Assembly (NCBI GenBank): GCA_051208035.1
Contig: JBPJFZ010000005.1
Coordinates: 62,001-126,000 of the forward strand
Direction of reading: 5' to 3'
Source of the DNA: JACKOB01 sp024234575
GTDB taxonomy: Bacteria > Pseudomonadota > Gammaproteobacteria > Pseudomonadales > Oleiphilaceae
DNA: 64,000 nucleotides
Positions 44,644 through 53,815 of the stretch are shown piece by piece. Both the position numbers and the translations under genes were made by a program. Position 1 is the first letter of the stretch. Every line of letters starts with the position of its first letter. Below the pieces are notes generated by a model that searched no databases, was not told where the DNA came from, and worked only from the letters and a program-made list of their open reading frames with translations.

Positions 44644-45087
44644 TTACTTACATGCACCTGGCAGGTACTTAGGATCAATAGCGGTACCCGCTGTACCTTT
44701 ACTACACGTCCAATTCTTACCACCATCAGTGGTGCCAATCACCAAAGTCTTACTGATGATGCCACTTGATACGTTTGCAGCTTTAAACTCTGCCTGTATA
44801 TCAACGGTTGAAGTAGCATCCACTTTGTTGATTAGCGTTACCGCATTCACATACTTACCACTGAGATTACCCATAACACTTCCCGCTGCAGTCGGCCATC
44901 TTGACTTATCAGCAAAAAACTCTGCTAATGGCGTTTTACCACTACTTGCCAAGCTCACACCTTCAGAGACCTGTGCTCTTGCGATGTAATCCTGATACGC
45001 AGGAATCGCTACCGCAGCCAGAATACCGATGATCGCCACAACGATCATTAACTCGATTAATGTAAAACCTTGTTGAATTTTTTTCAT
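44644..45087 (-). CDS. pilA: Type IV major pilin PilA
   Basis: 147 residues. Leader MKKIQQG is cleaved before FTLIELMIVVAIIGIL; Glu+5 present. The C-terminal disulfide loop is formed by Cys128 and Cys146 (WTCSKG...LPGACK). ATG 45087 has GAGG nine bases upstream; the frame extends further up but without a signal. It diverges from pilBCD, as in Pseudomonas. A sigma-54 promoter precedes it and a strong terminator follows. It is clearly different from the 23.4-kb pilin in the C-terminal domain. Confidence 0.95.
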   Translation of the reverse strand: MKKIQQGFTLIELMIVVAIIGILAAVAIPAYQDYIARAQVSEGVSLASSGKTPLAEFFADKSRWPTAAGSVMGNLSGKYVNAVTLINKVDATSTVDIQAEFKAANVSSGIISKTLVIGTTDGGKNWTCSKGTAGTAIDPKYLPGACK

Positions 45088-45160
45088 ATTAGCCATCCTC
45101 GGGATTAATTTTGACCAGTTAAGCCGCTCGGCCCTGCCTCGCGCCAACCTTGAATTGAAT

Positions 45161-45178
45161 GTAGCATAGGCCGTGCCA
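45161..45178 (-). promoter_or_regulatory. Sigma-54 promoter of pilA
   Basis: On the minus strand TGGCACGGCCTATGCTAC matches TGGCAC-N5-TTGCW almost perfectly, with the GG and GC dinucleotides ten bases apart. Transcription would start near 45152, about 65 bases before the pilA ATG. PilR/RpoN control is well known for pilA. Confidence 0.85.
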
Positions 45179-45422
45179 CTTTCAAGAAATTATTTTATCT
45201 TATTAATTTTCAATCACATACAATACCCATCAATTAAACCACCGCTTTAGAACTAAAAGCAACTTAGGACAGTGGAAGGTCAAAAGGTGACGTTTTTTGT
45301 CAGTTCAGTTTTTTACCAGGCCAAACATTTGCCCCAGGTTGTAAAAAAAACTTTTCTTTTGGGCAGTTACTTCTAAACTTTTGAAAAGGTATAACTTTTA
45401 TCGATGGACAACAAAACATCCC

Positions 45423-47135
45423 ATGTCAAGCAACGCTAATGTAGTGCTCACCGGCTTAGCCCGTAAATTTGTCGACGACGGCATTCTCGAAGAAGGCATC
45501 GCGAAAGATGCTTTTACGCAGGCTAATAACAACAAAATTCCATTTATAACGTATCTGGTACAAAACAACCTGTCAGATGCAAAGCCACTGGCCTATGCCG
45601 CATCCCATGAGTTCGGTGTACCAGTAGTAGACCTTGACGCGGTGATGTCAGACTTACTGCCAGAGAAGATCGTTGAAGAAAAAATCATGCGAAAGCATCG
45701 GGCTCTGCCGCTATTTAAGCGCGGCACCCGCCTGTTCGTGGCGATGTCTGACCCTACCAACATTCAGGCATTGGATGAAATCCGATTTCATACGGGCATG
45801 AGCACCGATGCCATACTGGTCGAAGACAACAAATTAAGCGTCGCCATTGAAAAATATCTCGATGCGCAAGATACCTCTATGGGAGATCTTGATGATGCAG
45901 ATCTTGATGGAGTGGATGTAGAAGGCGGTGATGGTGACGACGACGGCGACGTAACAAGAAATGAAGCAGATGACGCCCCCATCGTTAAGTTCGTTAACAA
46001 AATGTTGCTGGATGCAATAAAAGGTGGCGCATCGGATATTCACTTTGAACCATACGAGAAAACTTACCGGGTACGCTACCGTACTGATGGCATTTTATTT
46101 GAGGTGTCCAAACCCAGCATTAAACTGGCAGGCAAAATCGCCGCCCGTTTAAAGGTTATGTCGCAAATGGATATTTCTGAGCGACGTGTACCGCAGGATG
46201 GCCGGATCAAGATGAAGCTATCTAAAACAAAAGCCATCGACTTCCGCGTTAACACCCTGCCGACACTCTGGGGCGAAAAAGTTGTACTGCGAATACTCGA
46301 CCCAAGCAGCGCCAAAATGGGTATCGATGCGCTTGGCTATGAAGAGAGCCAAAAAGCCATGTATATGAGCGCTCTCGCGCAGCCCCAGGGAATGATTCTG
46401 GTAACCGGGCCCACAGGCAGTGGTAAAACAGTTTCGCTTTATACTGGCCTAAACATCCTCAATACGCCGGAAATAAATATCTCAACAGCGGAGGACCCGG
46501 TGGAGATCAACCTGGAAGGGGTCAACCAGGTAAACGTAAGCGCAAAAGTGGGGCTGTCTTTTGCCGAAGCACTAAGGTCATTCTTGCGTCAGGATCCGGA
46601 TGTGGTCATGGTGGGGGAGATTCGAGATCTTGAGACCGCATCCATCGCCATCAAAGCAGCGCAAACAGGCCATATGGTAATGTCGACACTGCACACCAAC
46701 AGTGCTCCAGAGACACTAACCCGTTTAATGAACATGGGGGTGCCTGCATTTAACATTGCCACTTCGGTCAGTTTAATTATTGCCCAGCGACTGGCCAGAA
46801 GGCTTTGCAGTAACTGCAAAGAGAAATTCGCCGTACCCCCAGAGACCTTACTTGCGGAAGGGTTCACACAAAAACAAATTGATACAGGTTTTACACTGTA
46901 CAAACCCAAGGGCTGTGATAAATGTAAAAACGGATACAAAGGCCGGGTGGGTATTTATGAAGTCGTCAAGAATACGCCGGCGATTGCCGAATTAATTATG
47001 AAAGAAGCCAGCTCACTGGATATTGCCAGACAAGCGCAAGTGGAAGGCTTTAATAACCTCAGACAATCAGCGATTGAAAAAGCGGTACAGGGGCTGACCA
47101 GCCTGGAAGAAGTTAACCGTGTAACCAAGGATTAA
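45423..47135 (+). CDS. pilB: Type IV pilus extension ATPase PilB
   Basis: 570 residues from ATG 45423; the frame extends to a TTG at 45381 that is not in the family. An MshEN-like N-domain is followed by an unusually acidic linker rich in Asp, Gly and Glu (about 150-177), then the ATPase core with Walker A GPTGSGKT (about 329), DPDVVMVGEIRD, HTNSAPETLTR, and a zinc module with CSNC and CDKC near the C-terminus. It drives pilus extension from the cytoplasm. First gene of pilB-pilC, divergent from pilA. Confidence 0.96.
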   Translation: MSSNANVVLTGLARKFVDDGILEEGIAKDAFTQANNNKIPFITYLVQNNLSDAKPLAYAASHEFGVPVVDLDAVMSDLLPEKIVEEKIMRKHRALPLFKRGTRLFVAMSDPTNIQALDEIRFHTGMSTDAILVEDNKLSVAIEKYLDAQDTSMGDLDDADLDGVDVEGGDGDDDGDVTRNEADDAPIVKFVNKMLLDAIKGGASDIHFEPYEKTYRVRYRTDGILFEVSKPSIKLAGKIAARLKVMSQMDISERRVPQDGRIKMKLSKTKAIDFRVNTLPTLWGEKVVLRILDPSSAKMGIDALGYEESQKAMYMSALAQPQGMILVTGPTGSGKTVSLYTGLNILNTPEINISTAEDPVEINLEGVNQVNVSAKVGLSFAEALRSFLRQDPDVVMVGEIRDLETASIAIKAAQTGHMVMSTLHTNSAPETLTRLMNMGVPAFNIATSVSLIIAQRLARRLCSNCKEKFAVPPETLLAEGFTQKQIDTGFTLYKPKGCDKCKNGYKGRVGIYEVVKNTPAIAELIMKEASSLDIARQAQVEGFNNLRQSAIEKAVQGLTSLEEVNRVTKD

Positions 47136-47137
47136 TC

Positions 47138-48361
47138 ATGGCAGAGAAAACAGAACAATACGCCACCTTTGTGTGGGAGGGCACCGACCGAAAAGGCGCC
47201 AAGGCAAAAGGCGAGTTGACCGGAGCCAATATCGCCGTGGTAAAGGCACAACTGCGTAAGCAGGGTGTAAATCCGGGCAAAGTGAGAAAGAAGCCCCAGC
47301 CTCTGTTTGGGGGTGGTAAGAAAAAAATCACCCCTTTCGATGTGGCAATTTTTACCCGTCAGATGGCAACCATGATGAAAGCGGGTGTACCACTTGTTCA
47401 AGCCTTCGAAATCGTTGCCGATGGTTTGGAAAACCCGACGCTAAGAGAGCTAGTGCTAACGATTCGAGAAGACGTTTCCGCCGGTAATGACTTTGCCAGC
47501 GCACTACGCAAACACCCGAGGCAATTTGATGATTTGTTTTGCAACCTGGTTGATGCTGGTGAAAAATCCGGTGCGCTAGAAACCATGTTAGAGCGTGTTG
47601 CAACTTACATGGAAAAAACCGAAACGCTGAAGAAGAAAGTAAAGAAAGCAATGACCTACCCCATCGCGGTAGTCATTGTTGCTGTCGTGGTCACAGCCAT
47701 ACTCCTGGTGAAAGTTGTTCCACAATTTGAAGATCTCTTTCAGGGCTTTGGCGCTGAACTACCAGCATTCACACAAATGGTCATTGGTCTGTCTGAATGG
47801 ATGCAAGAGTGGTGGTTTATTTGCCTGTTTGCCATCGTAGGCACCGTCATGGGTTTAAAAGAAGCGATACGAAAATCACCCAACTTTGCTGACAATGTAG
47901 ATAAGTTTTTATTAAAGCTACCCATTGTAGGTGAAATCGTTAACAAGTCTGCCGTCGCTCGCTTCGGGCGGGTGCTTTCCACAACATTTGCAGCCGGTGT
48001 GCCACTGGTTGATGCGCTTGAGTCCGTAGCGGGGGCAGTAGGCAATGCGCTCTACCGGGATGCTGTATTTAAAATAAAGGATGAAGTCTCATCCGGTACG
48101 CAATTACAATTTGCAATGAAAGCCACAGGGGTATTTCCATCTATGGCGGTGCAGCTTTGCGCCATCGGTGAAGAGTCCGGTGCTTTGGACGCGATGCTTG
48201 AGAAAGTGGCAGACTACTACGAAGAGGAAGTTGACAACCTTGTCGACAACCTGACAACACTGATGGAGCCAATGATTATGGCGGTTTTGGGTATACTTGT
48301 TGGTGGTCTGATCGTTGCCATGTACTTGCCAATCTTCCAAATGGGTCAGGCAGTCGGTTAA
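47138..48361 (+). CDS. pilC: Type IV pilus platform protein PilC
   Basis: 407 residues. Two T2SSF domains (about 70-195 and 275-400) with GVPLVQAFEIVADG and GVPLVDALESVAGA, each followed by hydrophobic helices. PilC sits in the inner membrane and couples PilB to pilin assembly. It lies two bases after pilB, and a strong terminator follows. A paralogue of GspF at 1856. Confidence 0.96.
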   Translation: MAEKTEQYATFVWEGTDRKGAKAKGELTGANIAVVKAQLRKQGVNPGKVRKKPQPLFGGGKKKITPFDVAIFTRQMATMMKAGVPLVQAFEIVADGLENPTLRELVLTIREDVSAGNDFASALRKHPRQFDDLFCNLVDAGEKSGALETMLERVATYMEKTETLKKKVKKAMTYPIAVVIVAVVVTAILLVKVVPQFEDLFQGFGAELPAFTQMVIGLSEWMQEWWFICLFAIVGTVMGLKEAIRKSPNFADNVDKFLLKLPIVGEIVNKSAVARFGRVLSTTFAAGVPLVDALESVAGAVGNALYRDAVFKIKDEVSSGTQLQFAMKATGVFPSMAVQLCAIGEESGALDAMLEKVADYYEEEVDNLVDNLTTLMEPMIMAVLGILVGGLIVAMYLPIFQMGQAVG

Positions 48362-48380
48362 TACAACAGCGAAGCATTCA

Positions 48381-48410
48381 GCCCGCCCAATAAGGCGGGC
48401 TTTTTATTTT
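48381..48410 (+). terminator. Intrinsic terminator after pilC
   Basis: GCCCGCC (48381-48387) and GGCGGGC (48394-48400) form a 7-bp GC stem with a six-base loop, followed by TTTTTATTTT. It separates pilBC from pilD. Confidence 0.92.
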
Positions 48411-48453
48411 ACGGTTACAATTCAGTTATTCAATCGCAGAGACAGCACTACTC

Positions 48454-49335
48454 ATGGACGCAATCAACCAATATATGGCACTTCACCCAACTGTCACTCT
48501 GACATTTTTAGCATTGCTCGGATTGACGATTGGAAGTTTTTTGAACGTTGTCATTTTCCGCTTGCCAAAAATGATGGAAAACGACTGGAAATGCCAATGT
48601 CGCGAGCTACTGGAACTGGACGAAGAGCCCGCGCCAAAGCTCACATTAAGTACACCTAACTCTACCTGCCCACATTGTCATCATGAAATTCGCCCCTGGG
48701 AAAACATCCCCGTGCTAAGTTATCTCTACCTACGCGGTAAGTGCGGAAAATGCCGCGCGCCTATTTCATTACGTTATCCCATTATCGAATTGGCAACCTG
48801 TGTGCTAACAGTGATGACCGTGGCTTTTGTTGGCTTGAACACCGACGGAATTATCGCGCTTATTTTTGTCTGGCTGCTGATAGCTATGGCGATGATCGAT
48901 TTTGACACCAAGCTGCTACCGGACAACCTGACACTGCCACTGATGTGGGTCGGTATTTTAGCCAACCTGTTCGGCATCTACACGACACTGGAAGACGCAA
49001 TCTGGGGCGCTGTCGCTGGCTACTTAAGCCTCTGGTCTGTTTATCACCTTTTCCGGTTAATTACCGGCAAAGAAGGCATGGGTTATGGCGACTTTAAATT
49101 ACTGGCGGCATTGGGTGCATGGATGGGGTGGCAATATCTGCCAGTGATAATCCTGCTCTCTTCGGTCGTAGGTGCAGTGGTGGGTATCAGCCTCATTTTA
49201 GTTCGAGGTAGAGATCGCAATATTCCTATTCCATTTGGTCCCTACCTCGCGGCTGCAGGATGGATTGCATTTCTGTGGGGAGACCAGATTATTGCCAGTT
49301 ACCTGACATTCGCTCTGCCAGCGGGCGGACATTAG
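48454..49335 (+). CDS. pilD: Prepilin peptidase/N-methyltransferase PilD
   Basis: 293 residues. N-terminal GLTIGSFLNVVIFRLP, the zinc-binding CPHC...CGKC pairs in the cytoplasmic domain (about 70-105), catalytic aspartates in MIDFDTKLLPD and GYGDFKLLAALG (GxGD), and eight hydrophobic helices. It cleaves prepilin leaders and N-methylates Phe+1. It should process both pilins and the Gsp pseudopilins of this window. It lies behind the pilC terminator, so it may have its own promoter; coaE follows after one base. Confidence 0.95.
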   Translation: MDAINQYMALHPTVTLTFLALLGLTIGSFLNVVIFRLPKMMENDWKCQCRELLELDEEPAPKLTLSTPNSTCPHCHHEIRPWENIPVLSYLYLRGKCGKCRAPISLRYPIIELATCVLTVMTVAFVGLNTDGIIALIFVWLLIAMAMIDFDTKLLPDNLTLPLMWVGILANLFGIYTTLEDAIWGAVAGYLSLWSVYHLFRLITGKEGMGYGDFKLLAALGAWMGWQYLPVIILLSSVVGAVVGISLILVRGRDRNIPIPFGPYLAAAGWIAFLWGDQIIASYLTFALPAGGH

Positions 49336-49336
49336 C

Positions 49337-50008
49337 ATGCAAAAGGAACACTTAGTAGCGCCCGCCGTTAGCAACTATATCATCGGGCTAACCGGGGGTA
49401 TCGGCAGCGGTAAAACAGCGGCGAGTGACCTGTTCCAGACTCATGGCGTAGTGGTGGTCGATGCAGATGTGGTGGCACGTGAAGTTGTCGAGCCAGGCAG
49501 CGCAGCCCTTAAGGAGATCGCCAGGCATTTTGGAAAAGACATTCTGCAAGACAATGGGGCGCTCGACCGGGCCAAACTTCGACAGATCATTTTCAGTCAG
49601 CCTGAGCAAAAAACCTGGCTTGAACAGCTACTGCACCCTGTCATTCGTGACGAAATCATCAGCCAGTTAAACATGGCGCAGTCCCCATACGTGATTCTGT
49701 CGTCCCCGCTTCTTCTCGAAACAAACCAGCACCAATTGTGTCATCGCATTTTACTGATTGATGTTCCCGAAACCTGTCAAATAGCGCGTGCCAGTGCACG
49801 GGACGACAACACCGCAGAACAAATTAAAGCAATAATCGCATCTCAGGCACCGCGGCAATTTAAACTGGACAACGCAGATGATATTATCGACAACTCAAAC
49901 GACATCAGTGCCCTAAAAACACAAGTCGATAAATACCACCAACGCTACCTGGATTACTCAGCCTCGCATGACAGACCTAACCAAAAGCACTTCCCCCCTC
50001 TCGGTTGA
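49337..50008 (+). CDS. coaE: Dephospho-CoA kinase
   Basis: 223 residues. P-loop GLTGGIGSGKTAASD near residue 18, VVDADVVAREVVEPGS and LEQLLHPVIRDEI motifs of CoaE. It phosphorylates dephospho-CoA to CoA, the final step of the pathway. The pilD-coaE-yacG order is the standard gammaproteobacterial arrangement. It overlaps yacG by about 41 bases. Confidence 0.95.
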   Translation: MQKEHLVAPAVSNYIIGLTGGIGSGKTAASDLFQTHGVVVVDADVVAREVVEPGSAALKEIARHFGKDILQDNGALDRAKLRQIIFSQPEQKTWLEQLLHPVIRDEIISQLNMAQSPYVILSSPLLLETNQHQLCHRILLIDVPETCQIARASARDDNTAEQIKAIIASQAPRQFKLDNADDIIDNSNDISALKTQVDKYHQRYLDYSASHDRPNQKHFPPLG

Positions 50009-50252
50009 CTGCCCTACTTGCAAAGTTGCAGTGGAATGGATCGAGAAAAATACTTTTAGACCGTTTTGCAGTCAGCGCTGCCAGCTAATTGACTTAGGAG
50101 AGTGGGCGACAGAGTCTTTTCGTATTCCGCAAGCACCGTCAGCGGCAATGGATGAGTATGAACTGGAAGAAATGGAACGTCTTCTTGCCGATCAGGAAGA
50201 TGACGACCATGATCATAGCAACAGCGCACCACATAAAGGCTGGATACAATGA
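49968..50252 (+). CDS. yacG: DNA gyrase inhibitor YacG (zinc-binding)
   Basis: 94 residues. The four zinc-ligand cysteines are visible as CPTC near residue 15 and FCSQRCQLIDLGEW near 34, followed by an acidic C-terminal tail. YacG binds GyrB and inhibits gyrase. The N-terminus overlaps coaE by 41 bases, and the tail is longer and more acidic (EDDDHDHSN) than the roughly 65-residue E. coli protein. Confidence 0.93.
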   Translation: MTDLTKSTSPLSVDCPTCKVAVEWIEKNTFRPFCSQRCQLIDLGEWATESFRIPQAPSAAMDEYELEEMERLLADQEDDDHDHSNSAPHKGWIQ

Positions 50253-50740
50253 AACCAATACGCTCAGCACTGACACACCAACCTGACTGTCTGTTCTGCA
50301 AGATCAACCAAGGTGAGGAAAGCTCAGTCACCGTATACGAAGACGATATCTGCAAGGCATTTATGGATATTTTCCCGTTAGGTGAAGGGCACGTACTGGT
50401 TATTCCCAAAGGGCATGCCGAGCGCCTTGAGCAGCTCGAACAAGCAACGCAAGGGCACCTGTTTAAAATTGCTAACTATATCATTGAAGCACAACGCGAA
50501 GCTGGCTTTGGCAATGACGGGACAAACCTTTTGGTGAATGATGGCAAAGCTGCCAACCAAACCATTCCGCATGCCCATATACATCTTATCCCCCGAAAAA
50601 AGGGCGATTTGTTTACCTCAGCATGGCGAATTGCCTTACATATTTCCGGTTTTTTCGGGTTCAAGACCCGCCAATCAATATTGGAAGAACAGGCGGCAGC
50701 CATTCGCTGTTCGTTACATATTACCGGCAAGGCAGCCTGA
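50249..50740 (+). CDS. HIT-family hydrolase
   Basis: 163 residues. N-terminal CLFCKI, then the histidine triad HAHIHLIPR near residue 110 and GHVLVIPKGH. HIT proteins hydrolyse nucleoside phosphoramidates or dinucleoside polyphosphates. The ATG overlaps the yacG stop (ATGA), so it belongs to the coaE-yacG operon. Confidence 0.93.
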   Translation: MKPIRSALTHQPDCLFCKINQGEESSVTVYEDDICKAFMDIFPLGEGHVLVIPKGHAERLEQLEQATQGHLFKIANYIIEAQREAGFGNDGTNLLVNDGKAANQTIPHAHIHLIPRKKGDLFTSAWRIALHISGFFGFKTRQSILEEQAAAIRCSLHITGKAA

Positions 50741-50838
50741 ATTCGGTTTTAAAGAACATACCCACAATGGTCATAGTGACAGCTGCCTTGTAAGAAACGC
50801 CGAAACCATCGCCCTGAATACAGAAAATGAGGTGGCGA

Positions 50839-51177
50839 ATGCCATTGCTCTATTTATTTTTATTATTTTTTTTCCAGCTGTCAGGCGAAGTAGTTAAGAC
50901 TTATTTAAACTTACCTGTGCCTGGGGCCATCATCGGCATGCTCATGCTATTAACCTATCTTGCACTAACGCCTGCGAACGAAAATCTAAAAACAACCTGC
51001 CAAACGCTGATCAGCCATTTGCCGCTATTTTTTATCCCGGCAGGGGTTGGTATCCTGGCTTACCTCGCGGAAGTGAAAGCCTATGGAATATCTATAGGCG
51101 TCGCGCTTGTTTTGGGCACGTTGATAGGTTTCGTATTCAGCCTGCTAGTGCTAAAAAAGGTACTGCGATCATCATGA
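50839..51177 (+). CDS. CidA/LrgA-family membrane protein
   Basis: 112 residues from ATG 50839 (GAGGTG upstream; ATG 50827 is also in frame). Four hydrophobic helices with the family motif LPVPGAIIGMLML and FFIPAGVGIL. LrgA/CidA proteins are holin-like and, with LrgB, influence murein hydrolase activity or transport of small molecules. The next gene starts in its stop codon. Confidence 0.9.
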   Translation: MPLLYLFLLFFFQLSGEVVKTYLNLPVPGAIIGMLMLLTYLALTPANENLKTTCQTLISHLPLFFIPAGVGILAYLAEVKAYGISIGVALVLGTLIGFVFSLLVLKKVLRSS

Positions 51178-51899
51178 TTTCCACGTCGCAAGCATCACTA
51201 TTAACCACCCTTACAACCACACCACTCTTTAGCCTGTCATTGACACTGGCAGCCTACTTGCTGGGAATATTTATCTACCGAAAGACCGGGCAGATATCGA
51301 TACTGCAGCCCGTTGTGACGGGTATAGTCTTCGTTATTGGCAGCATCCTGTTACTTGAGATGGACCTGGCGAGCTATTTACAGGGGGTAGACATTCTCAA
51401 TACGCTATTGGGGACAGCCACCGTGGCTTTGGCTTACCCGCTCTATCAGAATTTTTCGATGATAAAGTCAAATGCGGCACCAATTGCATTTTGCATCGTC
51501 GTATGCGGCACCATTAGCAGCGGCGTCGCTGTATTTCTGGCATGGTCAGTGGGCGCATCCACGCCGGTCTTACTATCCATAGCACCTAAATCGATTACCA
51601 CACCTTTTGCGATTGGTGTTGCAGAGTCTATCGGAGGCTACCCCTCACTGGCAGCAGCACTGGTAATAGTAACAGGCATCATAGTTGCTGTAATCGCGAC
51701 GCCAACGTTTCGTCTGATGAATATCAACAGCCCTAAGATTCAAGGGCTAGCCATGGGTATGACAGGCCACGGCATCGCAACCACGCGCGCGTTCGAGATC
51801 AGCAACGAGACCGGAGCCTTTTCTGCTTTAGGAATGGGCTTGATGGGGGTCTATATCTCAACCATACTTCCCTATATCGCACTGCTAATGAGGCTTTAA
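51174..51899 (+). CDS. CidB/LrgB-family membrane protein
   Basis: 241 residues, about seven hydrophobic helices. Conserved LAYPLYQN, LAPKSITTPFAIGVAESIGG-type motif (here starting IAPKSITTP) and GMTGHGIATTRA. It pairs with the CidA/LrgA-like protein encoded four bases upstream in overlap. Proposed roles are control of autolysis or export of small acids such as pyruvate. The substrate here cannot be decided. Confidence 0.92.
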   Translation: MISTSQASLLTTLTTTPLFSLSLTLAAYLLGIFIYRKTGQISILQPVVTGIVFVIGSILLLEMDLASYLQGVDILNTLLGTATVALAYPLYQNFSMIKSNAAPIAFCIVVCGTISSGVAVFLAWSVGASTPVLLSIAPKSITTPFAIGVAESIGGYPSLAAALVIVTGIIVAVIATPTFRLMNINSPKIQGLAMGMTGHGIATTRAFEISNETGAFSALGMGLMGVYISTILPYIALLMRL

Positions 51900-51907
51900 T
51901 TAACTGT

Positions 51908-53014
51908 ATGATTTTTCAAGAAGTACGCATAGGCGAGCGAATTATAGGTCAGATCGCATTAATAATGTGTCTTCTTGCGCCTTCCATGGTTATTGGCGAA
52001 ACTTCCAAAAGGGCTGCCTCATTATCAGTGCTTGCTTATGCCGAGCCATTTTCCCCCCCCATTATCCCACCAGAGCAACATGCATCAATTGAAAGCATTC
52101 TTTATGACCAGGATAAAATCGACCCGGTTGATATTGACTTCACCGAAGAAAAATTACTCTGGCTGCTGGATATTCGTAACGATTGGTCTGAAAAAATTTC
52201 TGCCTCAGGTGGTGAACTTGATGCATTCTTCGCGGGGAAGCAAAGCCAAATTCACTCCAACGCCAGCTTTTTGCGCCTGCGTCTCGGCCCTACATTTGCG
52301 AAATCAGGGTCCTGGGATACGAGCCCAGATATAAAATTCAAACTGAACCTACCACTAACTAGGAGCAAATTCCGGTTCGTGCTTGAAAGTGATCCCGATG
52401 ATGGCAAATCACTGGTAGATAAAGCAGCAGAAAATATTGTTGGCGGAGCGAATACTGAGCGCGAAAACGCTACCGGCGCGTTTCGACTCATTTCAGATCT
52501 TGCCGATGGCTGGGTACTAACAAACGATCTAGGTATTAAAATTCGTTGGCCACCAGATCCATTCGTGCGGACAAAAGCGGCAAAAGAGTGGCAACTGGCA
52601 GATGGCTGGAGCACCGAGGTGTTAGCCAGCGCTTACTGGTACCAAAGCGATGGCGTTGGCGCCAATATCGTGAACAATTTCGACAAACAGTTGAGCAGTG
52701 CGCTTTTTTTTCGAAACACTGCGGAAATTCGCTGGACAGAAGATGAAGACAAGTTCGAGTTTTCAGAAACTGTCAACCTATACCACACCTGGGATCAAAA
52801 AAGAGTGGTGCGCTATCGTGCTGGTCTCCTGAGCGAATCAAAGCCCAAGTCCAGACCGGTAGAATATTACCTGGAAGCAACCTACAGACAAAAGCTCTAC
52901 CGCAATTGGCTGTTTTACGAAATCATTCCCGCGTTAACATTTCCAGACGATGATAATTACAAAACGAACCCATCTATCACCGTTAAACTGGAAATTCTTT
53001 TCTCAAAAAAATAA
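51908..53014 (+). CDS. Secreted or outer-membrane protein of unknown function
   Basis: 368 residues. A signal peptide is likely (IGQIALIMCLLAPSMVIG). The mature part alternates short hydrophobic and aromatic strands (FLRLRLGPTF, IKFKLNLPL, FRFVLESD, WFYEIIPALTF) and ends in SITVKLEILFSKK, suggesting a beta-barrel, though the last residue is not the usual aromatic. A C8 run (52053-52060) lies near the 5' end. Nine bases after lrgB, so possibly in that operon. No family was recognised. Confidence 0.7.
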   Translation: MIFQEVRIGERIIGQIALIMCLLAPSMVIGETSKRAASLSVLAYAEPFSPPIIPPEQHASIESILYDQDKIDPVDIDFTEEKLLWLLDIRNDWSEKISASGGELDAFFAGKQSQIHSNASFLRLRLGPTFAKSGSWDTSPDIKFKLNLPLTRSKFRFVLESDPDDGKSLVDKAAENIVGGANTERENATGAFRLISDLADGWVLTNDLGIKIRWPPDPFVRTKAAKEWQLADGWSTEVLASAYWYQSDGVGANIVNNFDKQLSSALFFRNTAEIRWTEDEDKFEFSETVNLYHTWDQKRVVRYRAGLLSESKPKSRPVEYYLEATYRQKLYRNWLFYEIIPALTFPDDDNYKTNPSITVKLEILFSKK

Positions 53015-53065
53015 AGGGCAGGTTATCGCTTCCGTACTCCTATCCCAAAAGGTCAGCTACAGCAC

Positions 53066-53800
53066 ATGAACACAACTTATACACTATCACCAATTGGCAT
53101 CCTGCAAAGTGGCTATAAAGAAAAATTTGGTATACCTCGGCAAAGCGGACTAACGAGTAACCTAGCCACGATCAAGATGATTGCACCTTATCATTGCGCT
53201 GAGGCTTTCCGTGGATTAGAAGACTACAGCCATATCTGGGTAGAATTTATCTTCCATCAAAACTTACGCAGTGATTGGAAATCAACCGTCCGCCCTCCCA
53301 GGCTTGGGGGTAATGAAAAGCGCGGGGTATTTGCCACGCGTTCACCTTTTCGTCCAAACGGTATCGGCCTTTCTGTCGTTAAATTAATTGAAATAAAACA
53401 ATCGAAAGAAGGGGTTTGTGTCATCGTTGAGGGGGCCGATCTTGTTGATGGCACCCCCATTGTCGATATTAAGCCATACCTCCCCTACGTTGATGCCATT
53501 CCGGATGCGCTAGGAGGGTTTGCGGCGACGGCCCCTGAAAGAAAGCTAACCATAGAATGGGATGCATTAGCTTTAACGAAGCTTGAGATGGAAATTAAAA
53601 ACCATCCAGACCTAAAACAACTTATTGAAAGCACTCTCGCCTTAGATCCCAGACCCGCCTACCACCGGGACACTGATAAAAAATACGGCATCCACCTGTA
53701 CGAGTATAACGTGGTTTGGTCGGTCCAGAATAACACGGCAAGCATCCATGCTATTGAAAAAGCTTTTCAGCGACACCCTGACGATAAGCACAATCAGTGA
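53066..53800 (+). CDS. trmO: tRNA t6A37 methyltransferase TrmO
   Basis: 244 residues. N-terminal beta-barrel UPF0066 domain with IGILQSGYKEKFGIPRQSG, FRGLEDYSHIWVEFIFHQ, GVFATRSPFRPNGIGLS and DLVDGTPIVDIKPYLPY, and the C-terminal D-P-R-P-A-Y extension (LDPRPAY near residue 195). TrmO methylates N6 of threonylcarbamoyladenosine at tRNA position 37 using SAM. Full length compared with E. coli TsaA/TrmO. Confidence 0.94.
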   Translation: MNTTYTLSPIGILQSGYKEKFGIPRQSGLTSNLATIKMIAPYHCAEAFRGLEDYSHIWVEFIFHQNLRSDWKSTVRPPRLGGNEKRGVFATRSPFRPNGIGLSVVKLIEIKQSKEGVCVIVEGADLVDGTPIVDIKPYLPYVDAIPDALGGFAATAPERKLTIEWDALALTKLEMEIKNHPDLKQLIESTLALDPRPAYHRDTDKKYGIHLYEYNVVWSVQNNTASIHAIEKAFQRHPDDKHNQ

Positions 53801-53815
53801 ATCAGTCTCGCTTAA

